This document shows, piece after piece, positions 9,957 to 18,950 of a stretch of DNA of 64,000 nucleotides. The DNA lies in NCBI RefSeq assembly GCF_001550095.1, contig NZ_LRUC01000010.1, forward strand, positions 1 to 64,000, given 5' to 3'. The first letter of the stretch is position 1. Every line of letters starts with the position of its first letter. Both the position numbers and the translations under genes were made by a program. The notes under the pieces were generated by a model. The model searched no databases and had not been told where the DNA came from. It saw only the letters and a program-made list of their open reading frames with translations. This DNA is from Celeribacter ethanolicus. GTDB lineage: Bacteria; Pseudomonadota; Alphaproteobacteria; Rhodobacterales; Rhodobacteraceae.

Positions 9957-11261
9957 ATGATCAGAAAGCTCAATCACCTGCTTGAGCGCAGATTCCCCGA
10001 GCGTCGGGTGTTTCTGCGGTCCGACAACGACACGCGGTATCTGCGGATCACGCCCCTCACCCAAGTGGTGGCCATCACCGGGTCCACGGTGTTCGCGACC
10101 TGGATGATCATTGCCACGGCGATCCTCCTGATGGACAGCATCGGCTCCGGCAATCTGCGCGAACAATCGAGCCGCGATCTGGTCCTGTTCGAGACCCGCG
10201 TGGCGGAACTGGCCCATGAACGCGACATGCGCGCCGAAGAAGCCGCCGCCGCTCAGGCCCGGTTCAACACCGCGCTCGCCCAAATCTCAGATATGCAGAG
10301 TCAGCTTCTCGCCTCCGAAGAGCGGGTGCGCGAGCTGGAAAAAGGCGTCGACGTGGTGCAGACCAACCTGCGCCGCGCGCTCAAGGATCGCGATGCCGCC
10401 GAGGCCGACAAGGCCCAGCTCATCGCCCAACGCGACGGCGGCACGGCGGCGGCCAATGGCATGAGCGCCGAAGAGGTCGAGGCCACAGTCGACGTGCTGG
10501 CCGCAGCGCTGGCCGATACCGCCGCCGAGCGCGACGAGATGGTGGTTTCCGCCAGCCGTGCCCTTCAGATGGCCGACAATCTGGAGACCGATCTCAAGCT
10601 GATGGAAGAAAAGAACGACCGGATCTTCACCCAGCTCGAAGATGCGGTGACAATTTCCGTCGCGCCTCTGGACAAGATGTTCAAATCCGCCGGCATGGAC
10701 CCCGAGCACCTGATCGCCACAGTGAAAAAGGGCTACTCCGGTCAGGGCGGCCCCCTCACACCGATCACATTCTCCACCAAGGGCGGCATGATCGACCCGG
10801 ATTCGATGCGCGCCAATGCGATCATCGACAAGATGGACCGGCTCAATCTCTACCGCATCGCCGCCCAGAAAGCACCCTTCGCCCTGCCGCTGAAAGACGC
10901 GTTCCGCATGACCTCTCCCTTCGGACCGCGCTGGGGCCGGATGCATGAGGGACAGGACTTCGCCGCCGCCTACGGCACCCCGCTTTATGCCACCGCCGAT
11001 GGTGTCGTGACCTTCGCGGGCTGGCAATCGGGCTACGGGCGTCTCGTCAAGATCCAGCACGAATTCGGCATCGAAACCCGCTATGGCCACCAGTCCCAAA
11101 TTCTCGTGAAAGTCGGGCAAAGGGTCTCGCGCGGCGAACAAATCGGTGCTATGGGAAATTCCGGCCGCTCGACCGGCACGCATCTTCACTATGAAATCCG
11201 TGTCCAGGGCAAGGCCGTCGATCCGATGACTTATATTAAGGCTGCCAACGATGTTTTCTAA
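9957..11261 (+). CDS. Membrane-anchored M23 (LytM-type) peptidase
   Basis: A 434-residue envelope protein. Residues 1-32 are basic and cytoplasmic, 33-60 form one membrane helix, 65-240 are mostly coiled coil (Ala/Glu/Arg heptads), and residues about 320-425 are an M23 peptidase domain. The zinc ligands are present: HEGQD (H-x3-D) and THLHYE (HxH), so it is probably an active endopeptidase cutting peptidoglycan cross-links. Its stop codon overlaps the bactofilin start by 11 bases. Pairs of an M23 peptidase and a bactofilin are known in alphaproteobacteria, where the bactofilin scaffold localises the enzyme. The ribosome binding site is weak. Confidence 0.9.
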   Translation: MIRKLNHLLERRFPERRVFLRSDNDTRYLRITPLTQVVAITGSTVFATWMIIATAILLMDSIGSGNLREQSSRDLVLFETRVAELAHERDMRAEEAAAAQARFNTALAQISDMQSQLLASEERVRELEKGVDVVQTNLRRALKDRDAAEADKAQLIAQRDGGTAAANGMSAEEVEATVDVLAAALADTAAERDEMVVSASRALQMADNLETDLKLMEEKNDRIFTQLEDAVTISVAPLDKMFKSAGMDPEHLIATVKKGYSGQGGPLTPITFSTKGGMIDPDSMRANAIIDKMDRLNLYRIAAQKAPFALPLKDAFRMTSPFGPRWGRMHEGQDFAAAYGTPLYATADGVVTFAGWQSGYGRLVKIQHEFGIETRYGHQSQILVKVGQRVSRGEQIGAMGNSGRSTGTHLHYEIRVQGKAVDPMTYIKAANDVF

Positions 11262-11799
11262 AAGCAGAATCAACGAACCGGGCCCGAAACAGGGCGATGA
11301 CGCGAAGAAACCCGAGGCGGCGGCCACGAAGCCCCCTCTGCCGAAGACGCCTGTGCCCGACTATGCGGCCACGTCCGCGAAACCGAAGCCCGCAGCTTCG
11401 GTGCTGTCCTCCGACCTCACCGTCGTGGGCAATCTCAAGACCACCGGCGACATCCAGATCGAAGGTACGGTCGAGGGCGACATCCGCGCGCACCTGCTGA
11501 CCGTCGGCGAAAGCGCCACGATCCGCGGCGAAGTGATCGCCGATGACGTCGTGGTGAACGGTCGCATCGTGGGCCGCGTGCGCGGTCTGAAAGTCCGCCT
11601 GACCTCGACCGCGAAGGTCGAAGGCGACATCATCCACAAAACCATCGCCATCGAGAGCGGTGCGCATTTCGAAGGCTCCGTCCAACGGGCCGACGATCCG
11701 CTCGCCACCGGCGCGAAACCGGCCCCGTCGACTGCGCCCGCGGCGGCGCAGACCTCTGCCGCCGTGTCGAAAGCGACCGCAGCCGCCAAAGGCGAATAA
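11251..11799 (+). CDS. Bactofilin
   Basis: A 182-residue polymer-forming cytoskeletal protein. Residues 1-45 are a polar, Pro/Lys-rich tail; residues about 46-135 form the bactofilin beta-helix, with repeating strands such as LKTTGDIQIEGTVEGDIRAH, TVGESATIRGEVIADD and VVVNGRIVGRV; the C-terminus is an Ala-rich tail. It starts inside the last codons of the M23 peptidase gene, so the two are translationally coupled. By analogy with known pairs it probably forms a membrane-associated scaffold for the peptidase at sites of cell-wall remodelling. A strong terminator follows. Confidence 0.92.
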   Translation: MFSKSRINEPGPKQGDDAKKPEAAATKPPLPKTPVPDYAATSAKPKPAASVLSSDLTVVGNLKTTGDIQIEGTVEGDIRAHLLTVGESATIRGEVIADDVVVNGRIVGRVRGLKVRLTSTAKVEGDIIHKTIAIESGAHFEGSVQRADDPLATGAKPAPSTAPAAAQTSAAVSKATAAAKGE

Positions 11800-11820
11800 G
11801 CCTTCCGGCACGAGAATGCG

Positions 11821-11846
11821 AAAGGCGGTCTTCGGGCCGCCTTTTT
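11821..11846 (+). terminator. Intrinsic terminator after the bactofilin gene
   Basis: AAAGGCGG pairs with CCGCCTTT, closed by a C-UUCG-G tetraloop, and runs into six T residues. It lies 21 bases after the bactofilin stop codon and ends the M23-bactofilin operon. Confidence 0.88.
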
Positions 11847-11905
11847 TCATGCTTGAACCGCCCCGCCGCCTCCGCCATCGTGGGAAGAGACAACCCGGAG
11901 TCCCC

Positions 11906-12406
11906 ATGCCCGCCGAAGCCCTGCGCCAGCTTGAAAAAGTCGCCAATCTCTATCTTTCGGATTTTCGCATGGGGCGGTTCGACGAACGTCGCCTGACCGC
12001 GATTTTCGACGAGGGCATTCCCGGCGAACCGGGGCCTGCCCAGACCGGCAGTTCGGTGATCGACGACATCCTGGGGCCGGTTTCCGCCATCGAGGTCCGC
12101 CCCGGCTCGCGCCGCTTTACGCTTCGATTCGACGAATACGTGTCCTTCAAGATCACCGACGAGAGCCAGATGAGCAGCGATCCGGAGACGGCGGAAAGCC
12201 ACGCCAGCCTGTTTCGCGAGAACCCCTCCGCCGTTTTCCTGCGCCACGTCAAGCAGGGGCTGCATTGGGAGGATGACCGCATTCCGCTCTATCACTACTG
12301 CGTCGTGGCGCTGAACCATGTGCTCGAAGTCGTCACCTCCCTGCCCCCCGATGCGGAGATGCAGGTGCTCGGGCCGGATGATTTTCCCGACGGCACCGAC
12401 GTTTAA
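11906..12406 (+). CDS. Conserved hypothetical protein
   Basis: A 166-residue soluble, acidic protein that I do not recognise as a named family. It has no signal peptide or membrane helix. The N-terminus (LRQLEKVANLYLSDFRMGRF) looks helical and the C-terminal half contains HCVV-like hydrophobic strands (YHYCVVALNHVLEVV). GGAG at 11897-11900 sits 5 bases before the ATG and fixes this start; the open frame extends further upstream but that part overlaps the bactofilin gene. It ends 3 bases before the DMT transporter gene, so the two are probably co-transcribed. Confidence 0.75.
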   Translation: MPAEALRQLEKVANLYLSDFRMGRFDERRLTAIFDEGIPGEPGPAQTGSSVIDDILGPVSAIEVRPGSRRFTLRFDEYVSFKITDESQMSSDPETAESHASLFRENPSAVFLRHVKQGLHWEDDRIPLYHYCVVALNHVLEVVTSLPPDAEMQVLGPDDFPDGTDV

Positions 12407-12409
12407 CCC

Positions 12410-13294
12410 ATGTCCCTGTCAACGGACCCAACGGCCCTGAAAGCGGGCAATCTCAAGGGCGCGCTGCTGATGGTGCTCGCCATGTTCCTGTTTTCGCTCG
12501 AGGACATGGCGATCAAAACCGTCACCGCGCATTTGCCCGTCGGTCAGGTGCTCACCCTCTTCGGCACAGGCGGCATGGCGGTCTTTGCCGTGCTGACCGC
12601 GCGACGGCGCGAGCGGCTGATCCATCCGGTGATGGCCGAACGCGTGATGCTGATCCGCGCGGTGTTCGAGGTCATGGGACGAGTGTTCTTCACCCTGTCG
12701 CTGGCGCTCACCGCGCTTTCCACCACCTCCGCCATTCTGCAAGCCACGCCTCTGGTGGTGGCCGCCGCCGGTGTGGCGCTCTTTCACGAGCGGGTTACTT
12801 TGGGCCGCTGGGCCTTGATCGCGCTTGGCTTTGTCGGCGTGCTTCTGGTGATCCGCCCCGGTCTCGACGGGTTTACCCCGCTCTCCATCCTCGCTGTTCT
12901 CGGCATGATCGGCTTTGCCGGGCGCGATCTCGCCACCCGCGCCGCCCCCGCGGTGCTGTCCTATGCCCAGCTCGGGCTGACCGGCTTTGCCGCGCTCGTG
13001 CTCTCCGGTCTGGCGCTCACGCTTTGGAGCGGCGGCTGGCTCCTGCCCACCCTGCCCGATCTGGCCGCGCTTAGCCTTGCCGTGGCGGTCGGGGTTGGCG
13101 CCTATACCGCTTTGACCATGGCGATGCGCATGGGCGAGCTGTCGGTGGTCACACCGTTTCGCTATGTGCGGCTGCTGTTCGCGATGATCCTCGGTGCACT
13201 CGTGTTTGGCGAACGCCCGGATGCGTTTGAGCTGATCGGCGGCGCGGTCATCGTCGGCACCGGCGTGCTGTTGATGCTCACCGCGCGGCGCTGA
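12410..13294 (+). CDS. DMT-family (EamA) transporter
   Basis: A 294-residue inner-membrane protein with about ten hydrophobic helices in two EamA repeats. The first repeat begins GALLMVLAMFLFSLEDMAIK and the second near residue 155 (SILAVLGMIGFAGRDLATR). The second repeat ends with the typical FGERPDAFELIGGAVIVGTG. Such proteins usually export metabolites; this subgroup is often annotated RhaT- or YdcZ-like, but the substrate is not visible. It starts 3 bases after the previous gene. Its TGA at 13292-13294 abuts the stop codon of the convergent DUF2189 gene without a single base between. Confidence 0.87.
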   Translation: MSLSTDPTALKAGNLKGALLMVLAMFLFSLEDMAIKTVTAHLPVGQVLTLFGTGGMAVFAVLTARRRERLIHPVMAERVMLIRAVFEVMGRVFFTLSLALTALSTTSAILQATPLVVAAAGVALFHERVTLGRWALIALGFVGVLLVIRPGLDGFTPLSILAVLGMIGFAGRDLATRAAPAVLSYAQLGLTGFAALVLSGLALTLWSGGWLLPTLPDLAALSLAVAVGVGAYTALTMAMRMGELSVVTPFRYVRLLFAMILGALVFGERPDAFELIGGAVIVGTGVLLMLTARR

Positions 13295-14065
13295 TCAGAC
13301 AAGCGCCCGGCGATAGAGATGCCACGTTGCGTGGCCAAAGACCGGCAGCGCCACGAACAGCCCGAGAAACATTGGCAGCATCGCGAGAAAGGTCAGCCCG
13401 GCGATCAGCGCGGCCCAGACCAGCATGACGAACAGGTTCTCCCGCACCACCCGGAGCGAACAGAGCATGGCGGTGACGAAATCGACCTCGCGCTCCAGAA
13501 GGTGCGGCAAGGAGGTGACCGTCAGTGAGAACAGTACAAAGGCCAGAACCCCGCCAACGCCCAGCTCGACCGCGATCATCATCAGCCCGTTGGGGGTCAG
13601 GAAGACCTCGTAGGAGGAGCTGATGTTGGTCATCACCGACAGCCCCATGAAGAGCGCGAAGATCATATGGGCGAGGAAGGACCAGAACAGCACATAGATG
13701 ACGATGATCGCCCCCATCCACGGGATTTGCCGGTCGCGTTCGGCGGCCACCGAACCGAGGATCTTGCGCCAGTCCAGCGGCTCGCCACGCTCCATCCGGC
13801 GCGACACCTCATAAAGCCCGACGGCTGCGAAGGGCGCGAACATCGGGAAGGCCAGCGAGACCGCGAAGGTCCAGAGCACCGTCCCCGCGCCGAAGATCAC
13901 AAAGCCGAGCCCGATCAGCACATAAATCCCCGCGAAGAAACAGCCGAAACCGGGCGCGCGCCGAAAATCCCGCCATCCTTCCCGAAGCGCCGCACCGAGA
14001 TCGGCAAGCGTCAAACGTGCCACATCTGGCAACGGGGCCGCCGCCACCGCCGTCATATCTGTCAT
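13295..14065 (-). CDS. DUF2189 integral membrane protein
   Basis: A 256-residue membrane protein of the DUF2189 family, with about six helices after a cytoplasmic N-terminus (LTLADLGAALREGWRDFRRAPGF is split over the entry to helix 1). Characteristic features include RMERGEPLDW in the loop after helix 2 and LLEREVDFVTAML near residue 190. Its function is unknown. I chose the ATG at 14065, which has GGAGGA eight bases upstream; an in-frame ATG at 14167 would add 34 residues without family resemblance. It converges with the DMT gene with no spacer. Confidence 0.82.
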   Translation of the reverse strand: MTDMTAVAAAPLPDVARLTLADLGAALREGWRDFRRAPGFGCFFAGIYVLIGLGFVIFGAGTVLWTFAVSLAFPMFAPFAAVGLYEVSRRMERGEPLDWRKILGSVAAERDRQIPWMGAIIVIYVLFWSFLAHMIFALFMGLSVMTNISSSYEVFLTPNGLMMIAVELGVGGVLAFVLFSLTVTSLPHLLEREVDFVTAMLCSLRVVRENLFVMLVWAALIAGLTFLAMLPMFLGLFVALPVFGHATWHLYRRALV

Positions 14066-14176
14066 TGAAATGTCCTCCCTGCCGGACTTGCCGCCGGTCT
14101 GCCTCAAAGAGAGGACAAAATGTCGCGCCCTGTCAAGCATCGCCCCCGCCGCAGCGCGGCGAGGCAAGAGACGGAT

Positions 14177-15598
14177 TTACAGGGGCGTGCGGCTCAAAAG
14201 ATAGGACAGCGGCACCATGGTTACGGTCGCGGCGCGGTTGCCCAGCGACCATTCCGCAAGCGCCTGTAGCGTCTCTTGGCGTGAGCGCCCCAAAAGCACC
14301 ACGGTCTTGCCGGTGCCCGCCTGAAATGCCGCCTGATCGAGGAAGCGCTTGATCGCCGCCACATCCTGCCCCTGCCCGTCGAGATCGCGGAATACGAGGG
14401 CCGCGGGCGCCTTGGCGCGCTGTGCTTCCTGTTCCATCGCGTTCAGCCCGCGCGGGAAGGTCACAAGACCCCGCCCGCTGTCCTGCGCGGTCGCGACCAC
14501 CTGAGCCGCGACCTGACGCGACGTCTGGAACGTGCCAGAAGGCACATCGAGGAAACCGATGGAGACCGGCACCAGTTCGGCGGCCTGCGACAGCGTCACG
14601 GCGGCATCCTGCGGCGTCGCACCTTCGGGCAGACCGATCATCGCCATCACTTCGAGCCCCTTGTCACGATAGGCCATGGCGCGCTCTCCGGCCTGTCGGG
14701 CCAGCGCATCGACCGCGAAGCTCACCGGGAACGGCAGGTTCGCAAGCGTCTTGTCCTCCGGGCCAAGCTCCCCAATGTCCATCAGGATCACGCTCATCAC
14801 CGGCCCCGGCGGGGTGGCGGTGTAATTGGCGGAATAGGCCAGAAGGGCGGGCAAATCGTCGGCGATCACCACCGGGGCACTCGCCTCGGCTTGCGAAGTC
14901 GAAGAGCCGGAAATCGACGGCAGGCGAGAGGAAACGCGGCTGTCCGCGCGGTCGGTGAAACTGCCAGCCTGATGGCCGGGCATCACCGCCGTGGCCGGTC
15001 CCTCTTCGAGCGCGGCGTTCGGGGCAGGTTCCATGTCGACCCCGTCGAGCATGATCTCCGGCGTGGCCGTCTCTGTGCCGACCTCAGGCCTCTCCGGCGC
15101 TTCGGGTGCGACATCCGTCCCCTCGGGCAGCGGGGCCGCCTCCGGAAGAGCCTCCTCGGCAGAGGGCAAGGCCTCAGGCGCGGAGGCTTCCGGCGCCATA
15201 GCCTGCGGCGGTGTCAGGACCGGATCGCTTGGCGTGCTCACGACCGCGCCCAGCTCTCCGGCCTCGGGAGTTTCGAGCGCCTCAGGCACGGTGATCGCCG
15301 GGGCCTCGGCCGCTTGCTCGGACACCTCCGGGCGGAGTTCCGTCCCTTCCGGCGCCTGCATCTCAGGCTGCGCTTCGGCGCGATGCGGATCGGCGGCGGG
15401 CGCATCGGGCGTCACCTCTGTGCTGCGCTCTGTCGCGCGTTCTGCCCCGGCTTCCGGCGCGTCTGGCAGATTTTCCGTCACGGCGGGCGCAGGTACGGGC
15501 GTCAGGTTGACCGGAGCGGCGATTTCATTGGCGAGTGTCAGGATGCCGAACCCCACGATCGCCCCCCAGATCACCCCTGTCAGAACTCCACGCCCCAT
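14177..15598 (-). CDS. Divergent polysaccharide deacetylase family protein (YibQ-like)
   Basis: A 473-residue protein with an N-terminal membrane helix or uncleaved signal (residues 4-27), a long Ala/Pro/Glu-rich linker (about 30-225) of low complexity, and a C-terminal divergent polysaccharide deacetylase domain (about 240-470) that includes ILMDIGELGPEDK, LPFPVSFAVDALARQ and FRDLDGQGQD. The YibQ family belongs to the NodB-like deacetylase fold but its reaction is uncertain. The protein is probably periplasmic. It is divergent from trpG across 217 bases; yibQ-type genes are reported beside trp genes in Rhodobacter, so the neighbourhood fits. Confidence 0.85.
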   Translation of the reverse strand: MGRGVLTGVIWGAIVGFGILTLANEIAAPVNLTPVPAPAVTENLPDAPEAGAERATERSTEVTPDAPAADPHRAEAQPEMQAPEGTELRPEVSEQAAEAPAITVPEALETPEAGELGAVVSTPSDPVLTPPQAMAPEASAPEALPSAEEALPEAAPLPEGTDVAPEAPERPEVGTETATPEIMLDGVDMEPAPNAALEEGPATAVMPGHQAGSFTDRADSRVSSRLPSISGSSTSQAEASAPVVIADDLPALLAYSANYTATPPGPVMSVILMDIGELGPEDKTLANLPFPVSFAVDALARQAGERAMAYRDKGLEVMAMIGLPEGATPQDAAVTLSQAAELVPVSIGFLDVPSGTFQTSRQVAAQVVATAQDSGRGLVTFPRGLNAMEQEAQRAKAPAALVFRDLDGQGQDVAAIKRFLDQAAFQAGTGKTVVLLGRSRQETLQALAEWSLGNRAATVTMVPLSYLLSRTPL

Positions 15599-15815
15599 TG
15601 CGCACTCCTTGCCTGTTGCACACCGCCTTTGCGGCCCTTTTCAACCGCGTGAAAGCCAAGGCATCCCCTTGACCCTCTGCGGCCCTTGTGAACATGTATA
15701 ACCCGGCTTAAAGGCGGGATCATCCCCCTTTGAGCGCTTTGCCGCCCGGCGTGCGAAACACCGCGCCCGGGTGGCTTGATTTCCGGCGTTTGCACGCACG
15801 TAAAGGACTGCGACC

Positions 15816-16403
15816 ATGCTGCTTCTGATCGATAACTACGACAGTTTCACCTATAATCTCGTGCATTACATCGGCGAGATCGGGTGGCAGGCCAATGTGG
15901 TCCGCAATGACGCGCTGAACGTGCAGGAGGCCATGGCGCTGCGCCCTTCCGGCATCGTTTTGTCGCCCGGGCCGAAAACGCCGACAGAGGCTGGCATCTG
16001 CGTGCCGCTCATCCATGCCGCAGCCGAAGCGAAGATCCCACTCTTTGGCGTCTGTCTGGGCCATCAGGCCATCGGCGAGACCTTCGGTGGCAATGTCGTG
16101 CGCTGTCATGAGATCGTCCATGGCAAGATGGGCGAGATCTACCATGAGGACAAAGGCGTGTTCAAAGGCCTGCCCTCGCCGCTTCAGGGCACGCGCTATC
16201 ACTCGCTGGTCGTGGATCGCGCCACCCTGCCCGACTGCCTCGAAATCACGGCGGAGCTGAAAGACGGCACGATCATGGGGCTGCGCCACAAGGAGCTGCC
16301 CATCGAAGGGGTGCAATTCCACCCCGAAAGCATCCGCTCCGAGCACGGCCACGAGATGTTCGGCAATTTTCTGAACCAATTGAAAGAGGACCAACCGGCA
16401 TGA
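15816..16403 (+). CDS. trpG: Anthranilate synthase component II (glutamine amidotransferase)
   Basis: TrpG supplies ammonia from glutamine to TrpE for anthranilate synthesis, the first step to tryptophan. The 195-residue class I amidotransferase has [13 protein letters not shown] at the start, the nucleophile cysteine in [12 protein letters not shown] (about residue 84) and the His-Glu pair in QFHPESI near the end. TAAAGGA precedes the ATG. Its last four bases overlap trpD (ATGA), so the two are coupled. The synthase subunit gene trpE is outside the window. The protein may also serve as PabA, as in many bacteria with a single amidotransferase. Confidence 0.95.
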   Translation: MLLLIDNYDSFTYNLVHYIGEIGWQANVVRNDALNVQEAMALRPSGIVLSPGPKTPTEAGICVPLIHAAAEAKIPLFGVCLGHQAIGETFGGNVVRCHEIVHGKMGEIYHEDKGVFKGLPSPLQGTRYHSLVVDRATLPDCLEITAELKDGTIMGLRHKELPIEGVQFHPESIRSEHGHEMFGNFLNQLKEDQPA

Positions 16404-17416
16404 GCGATGCGATGAAACCCCTGATTTTCGCGGCCTCCGAAGGGCCGCTGAGCCGGGCGCAGGCCGAAGCCGCTTTCGAGCTTCTGTTCAATGGCGAGGC
16501 GACGCCCGCACAGATGGGCGGACTGCTCATGGCGCTCAGGGCACGCGGCGAGGCCGTCTCCGAATACGCCGCCGCCGCCAAGGTCATGCGCGATCACTGT
16601 GTCCATGTGAACGCCCCCGAGGGCGCGATCGACATCGTCGGCACCGGCGGTGACGGGCTTGGCACACTCAACATCTCCACCGCCTCGGCTTTCGTCGTCG
16701 CGGGCGCGGGCGTCACCGTCGCCAAACACGGCAACCGCAACCTCAGCTCCAAATCCGGCTCGGCGGATGCCATGTCGGTCAACGGCATCAACGTCATGGT
16801 CGGCAAGGATGTGGTCGAAGAGGCGATCAACGAGATCGGCATCGGTTTCATGATGGCGCCGATGCACCACCCGGCGATGAAATATGTCGGCCCCGTGCGG
16901 GTCGAACTGGGCTGCAAGACCATCTTCAACATCCTCGGACCGCTGACCAATCCGGCGGGCGTCAAACGCCAGCTCACCGGCGCTTTCGCCCCCGACCTGA
17001 TCTGGCCGATGGCGGAAACGCTGCAAATGCTCGGCTCCGAGAAAGCCTGGCTGGTCTATGGTCACGACGGCATGGACGAGGTCTCGATCACCGGCGCGAC
17101 ATCTGTCGCCGCGCTCGACAATGGCAAGATCGGCTCGATGGAAATCCATCCGGAAGATGCGGGCCTCCCGGTTCACCCGCTCAAGGACATCCTGGGCGGC
17201 ACGCCGGAGGAAAACGGCGCCGCGATGATGAACCTGCTCAAGGGCGAAACCGGCGCGTATCGCGATGCGGTCCTGATGAACTCCGCCGCAGCACTTGTGG
17301 TGGCCGACAAGGCCACGAACCTCAAGGAAGGCGTCGAGATCGCGTCTGAGAGCATCGCCTCCGGCGAAGCACTCAAACGCCTGCAAGCCCTGGCGGAACT
17401 GACCTCTCGCCACTGA
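16400..17416 (+). CDS. trpD: Anthranilate phosphoribosyltransferase
   Basis: TrpD joins anthranilate to phosphoribosyl pyrophosphate, the second step of tryptophan synthesis. The 338-residue product has the family's GTGGDG loop (about residues 78-83), [15 protein letters not shown] (about 108-122) for PRPP and metal binding, and the ILGPLTNP signature near residue 170. It overlaps trpG by four bases. trpC, which usually follows directly, is displaced by about 9 kb by the TRAP/P450 block. A large inverted-repeat terminator begins right at its stop codon. Confidence 0.96.
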   Translation: MSDAMKPLIFAASEGPLSRAQAEAAFELLFNGEATPAQMGGLLMALRARGEAVSEYAAAAKVMRDHCVHVNAPEGAIDIVGTGGDGLGTLNISTASAFVVAGAGVTVAKHGNRNLSSKSGSADAMSVNGINVMVGKDVVEEAINEIGIGFMMAPMHHPAMKYVGPVRVELGCKTIFNILGPLTNPAGVKRQLTGAFAPDLIWPMAETLQMLGSEKAWLVYGHDGMDEVSITGATSVAALDNGKIGSMEIHPEDAGLPVHPLKDILGGTPEENGAAMMNLLKGETGAYRDAVLMNSAAALVVADKATNLKEGVEIASESIASGEALKRLQALAELTSRH

Positions 17417-17417
17417 G

Positions 17418-17500
17418 TTTCCTTTGCTGATCAAAATACTCACGGCGCGCCCTCTCAACCGGGTGCGCCGTTTTCATTTGAGTATTTTGCGCACAAAGGA
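17418..17500. repeat. Inverted-repeat element enclosing the trpD terminator
   Basis: TCCTTTG (17420-17426) pairs with CAAAGGA (17494-17500), and CAAAATACTCA (17432-17442) pairs perfectly with TGAGTATTTTG (17479-17489). The GC-rich terminator hairpin lies inside. This is the most complete copy of a dispersed 3'-end element with the core CAAATACTCA that recurs at 26480, 35504, 38114 and 50696 in this window. Confidence 0.75.
17442..17475 (+). terminator. Intrinsic terminator of trpGD
   Basis: ACGGCGCGCCC (17442-17452) pairs with GGGTGCGCCGT (17461-17471) with one G-T wobble around an 8-nt loop, followed by TTTTCATTT. It sits inside the larger inverted repeat 17418-17500. Confidence 0.8.
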
Positions 17501-17507
17501 GACGAAA

Positions 17508-17527
17508 AAGGGGCCCTAAGGCCCCTT
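17508..17527 (-). terminator. Terminator of the TRAP operon
   Basis: AAGGGGCC and GGCCCCTT form an 8-bp perfect stem with a CTAA loop. On the minus strand the stem runs into TTTTTCG, so it terminates transcription after dctM, whose stop codon is 24 bases away. Confidence 0.8.
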
Positions 17528-17550
17528 AAACTTGTCCAGATCGAACACTC

Positions 17551-18945
17551 TTACTTCGTGATGATCTCCGGCCCCATCAGTGTCGTGGGCAGGTAGGTCG
17601 AGATCCATGGCACATAGGTGACGAGGATCAGGAAGACGAAGAGGATCGCGAGGAACGGCAGGGCGGCGCGGACCACGGCCATCATCGGCATCCCCGCAAC
17701 GCCCGAGGTCACGAAGAGGTTGAGGCCCACCGGCGGGGTGATCATCCCGATCTCCATGTTCACCACCATGATGATGCCCAGGTGGATCGGATCGACGCCG
17801 AGTTCCATGGCGATCGGGAAGACCAGCGGTGCGACGATCACGATCAGCCCCGAGGGTTCCATGAACTGGCCACCGATCAGAAGGATGACGTTGACCATGA
17901 TCAGGAACATGATCTTGCCGAAGCCCGCCGACAGCATGGCATTGGCGATCTGCTGCGGGATTTGTTCGTCGGTCAGCACATGTTTCAGGATCAGCGCGTT
18001 GGCGATGATGAACATGAGCATGATCGTCAGCTTGCCCGCATCGAACAGCGTGTGACGCGTGTCCTTGTGGAAGAAGGCGGTGATCAGCGCATAGGGTTTC
18101 GCCAGAAGGGATTTCGGCCCGGTGCCGTCGCGATCCGCCAGCGGCCCCATGTCGCGGTAGATGAAAGAGGCGACAAGGAAGGCATAGACGGAGGCCACCG
18201 CGGCGGCTTCGGTCGGGGTGAAGATCGCACCGGTGATGCCCGGAATGCCGTAGATGCCGACCATGATGATGACGATGAGCATCAGCCCCCAGAAGGCTTC
18301 GCGGAAGGAGCGGCCGATTTCGCTCCAGCCGGCCCAGTCGCCTTTCGGCAGGTTCTTGACCCGCGCGATGACATAGATCGCCAGCATGAGCATGGTGCCG
18401 GCCAAAAGCCCCGGAATGACGCCCGCAAGGAACATCCGCCCGACGGAGACGTCTGTTGCGGAGGCATAGACCACCATAACGATGGACGGCGGGATCAGAA
18501 TACCCAAGGTGCCCGCGTTGGCGATGACACCGGCGGCGAAATCCTTGGTATAGCCCATCTGGCGCATCGCCGTGATGACGATGGAGCCGATGGCCACCAC
18601 GGTTGCGGGCGACGAGCCGGACAGAGCGGCGAAGATCATACAAGCAAACACGCCCGCAATCGCCAGACCGCCGTGGAAATGCCCGACACAGGCGATGGCA
18701 AAGCGCACGATGCGTTTCGCCACACCGCCCGTCGACATGAACGACGAGGCGAGGATGAAGAAGGGGATGGCCAGAAGCGTGTAGTGACCGGCCATGGCCT
18801 GATAGAGCGACTGCGCCACGGAGGCCAGCGAAGTGTCGGAGAACACCAGCAGGAAGATCATGGAGGACAGGCCGAGAGAGACCGCGATCGGCACACCGAT
18901 CAGCAACAGGCCCACCACCATGACGAAAAGAAAGACGACGTCCAT
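17551..18945 (-). CDS. dctM: TRAP transporter large permease (DctM family)
   Basis: The large membrane subunit of a tripartite ATP-independent periplasmic transporter, which moves the substrate using an ion gradient. The 464-residue protein has about twelve hydrophobic helices, beginning with DVVFLFVMVVGLLLIGVPIAV, and the DctM signature regions FAALSGSSPATVVAIGSI and GVIANAGTLGILIPPSI (about residues 110-165). A somewhat long cytoplasmic insert occurs around residues 245-290. Five bases separate it from the small permease gene, so dctP, dctQ and dctM form one operon read leftwards. Confidence 0.93.
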   Translation of the reverse strand: MDVVFLFVMVVGLLLIGVPIAVSLGLSSMIFLLVFSDTSLASVAQSLYQAMAGHYTLLAIPFFILASSFMSTGGVAKRIVRFAIACVGHFHGGLAIAGVFACMIFAALSGSSPATVVAIGSIVITAMRQMGYTKDFAAGVIANAGTLGILIPPSIVMVVYASATDVSVGRMFLAGVIPGLLAGTMLMLAIYVIARVKNLPKGDWAGWSEIGRSFREAFWGLMLIVIIMVGIYGIPGITGAIFTPTEAAAVASVYAFLVASFIYRDMGPLADRDGTGPKSLLAKPYALITAFFHKDTRHTLFDAGKLTIMLMFIIANALILKHVLTDEQIPQQIANAMLSAGFGKIMFLIMVNVILLIGGQFMEPSGLIVIVAPLVFPIAMELGVDPIHLGIIMVVNMEIGMITPPVGLNLFVTSGVAGMPMMAVVRAALPFLAILFVFLILVTYVPWISTYLPTTLMGPEIITK

Positions 18946-18950
18946 TGGGA

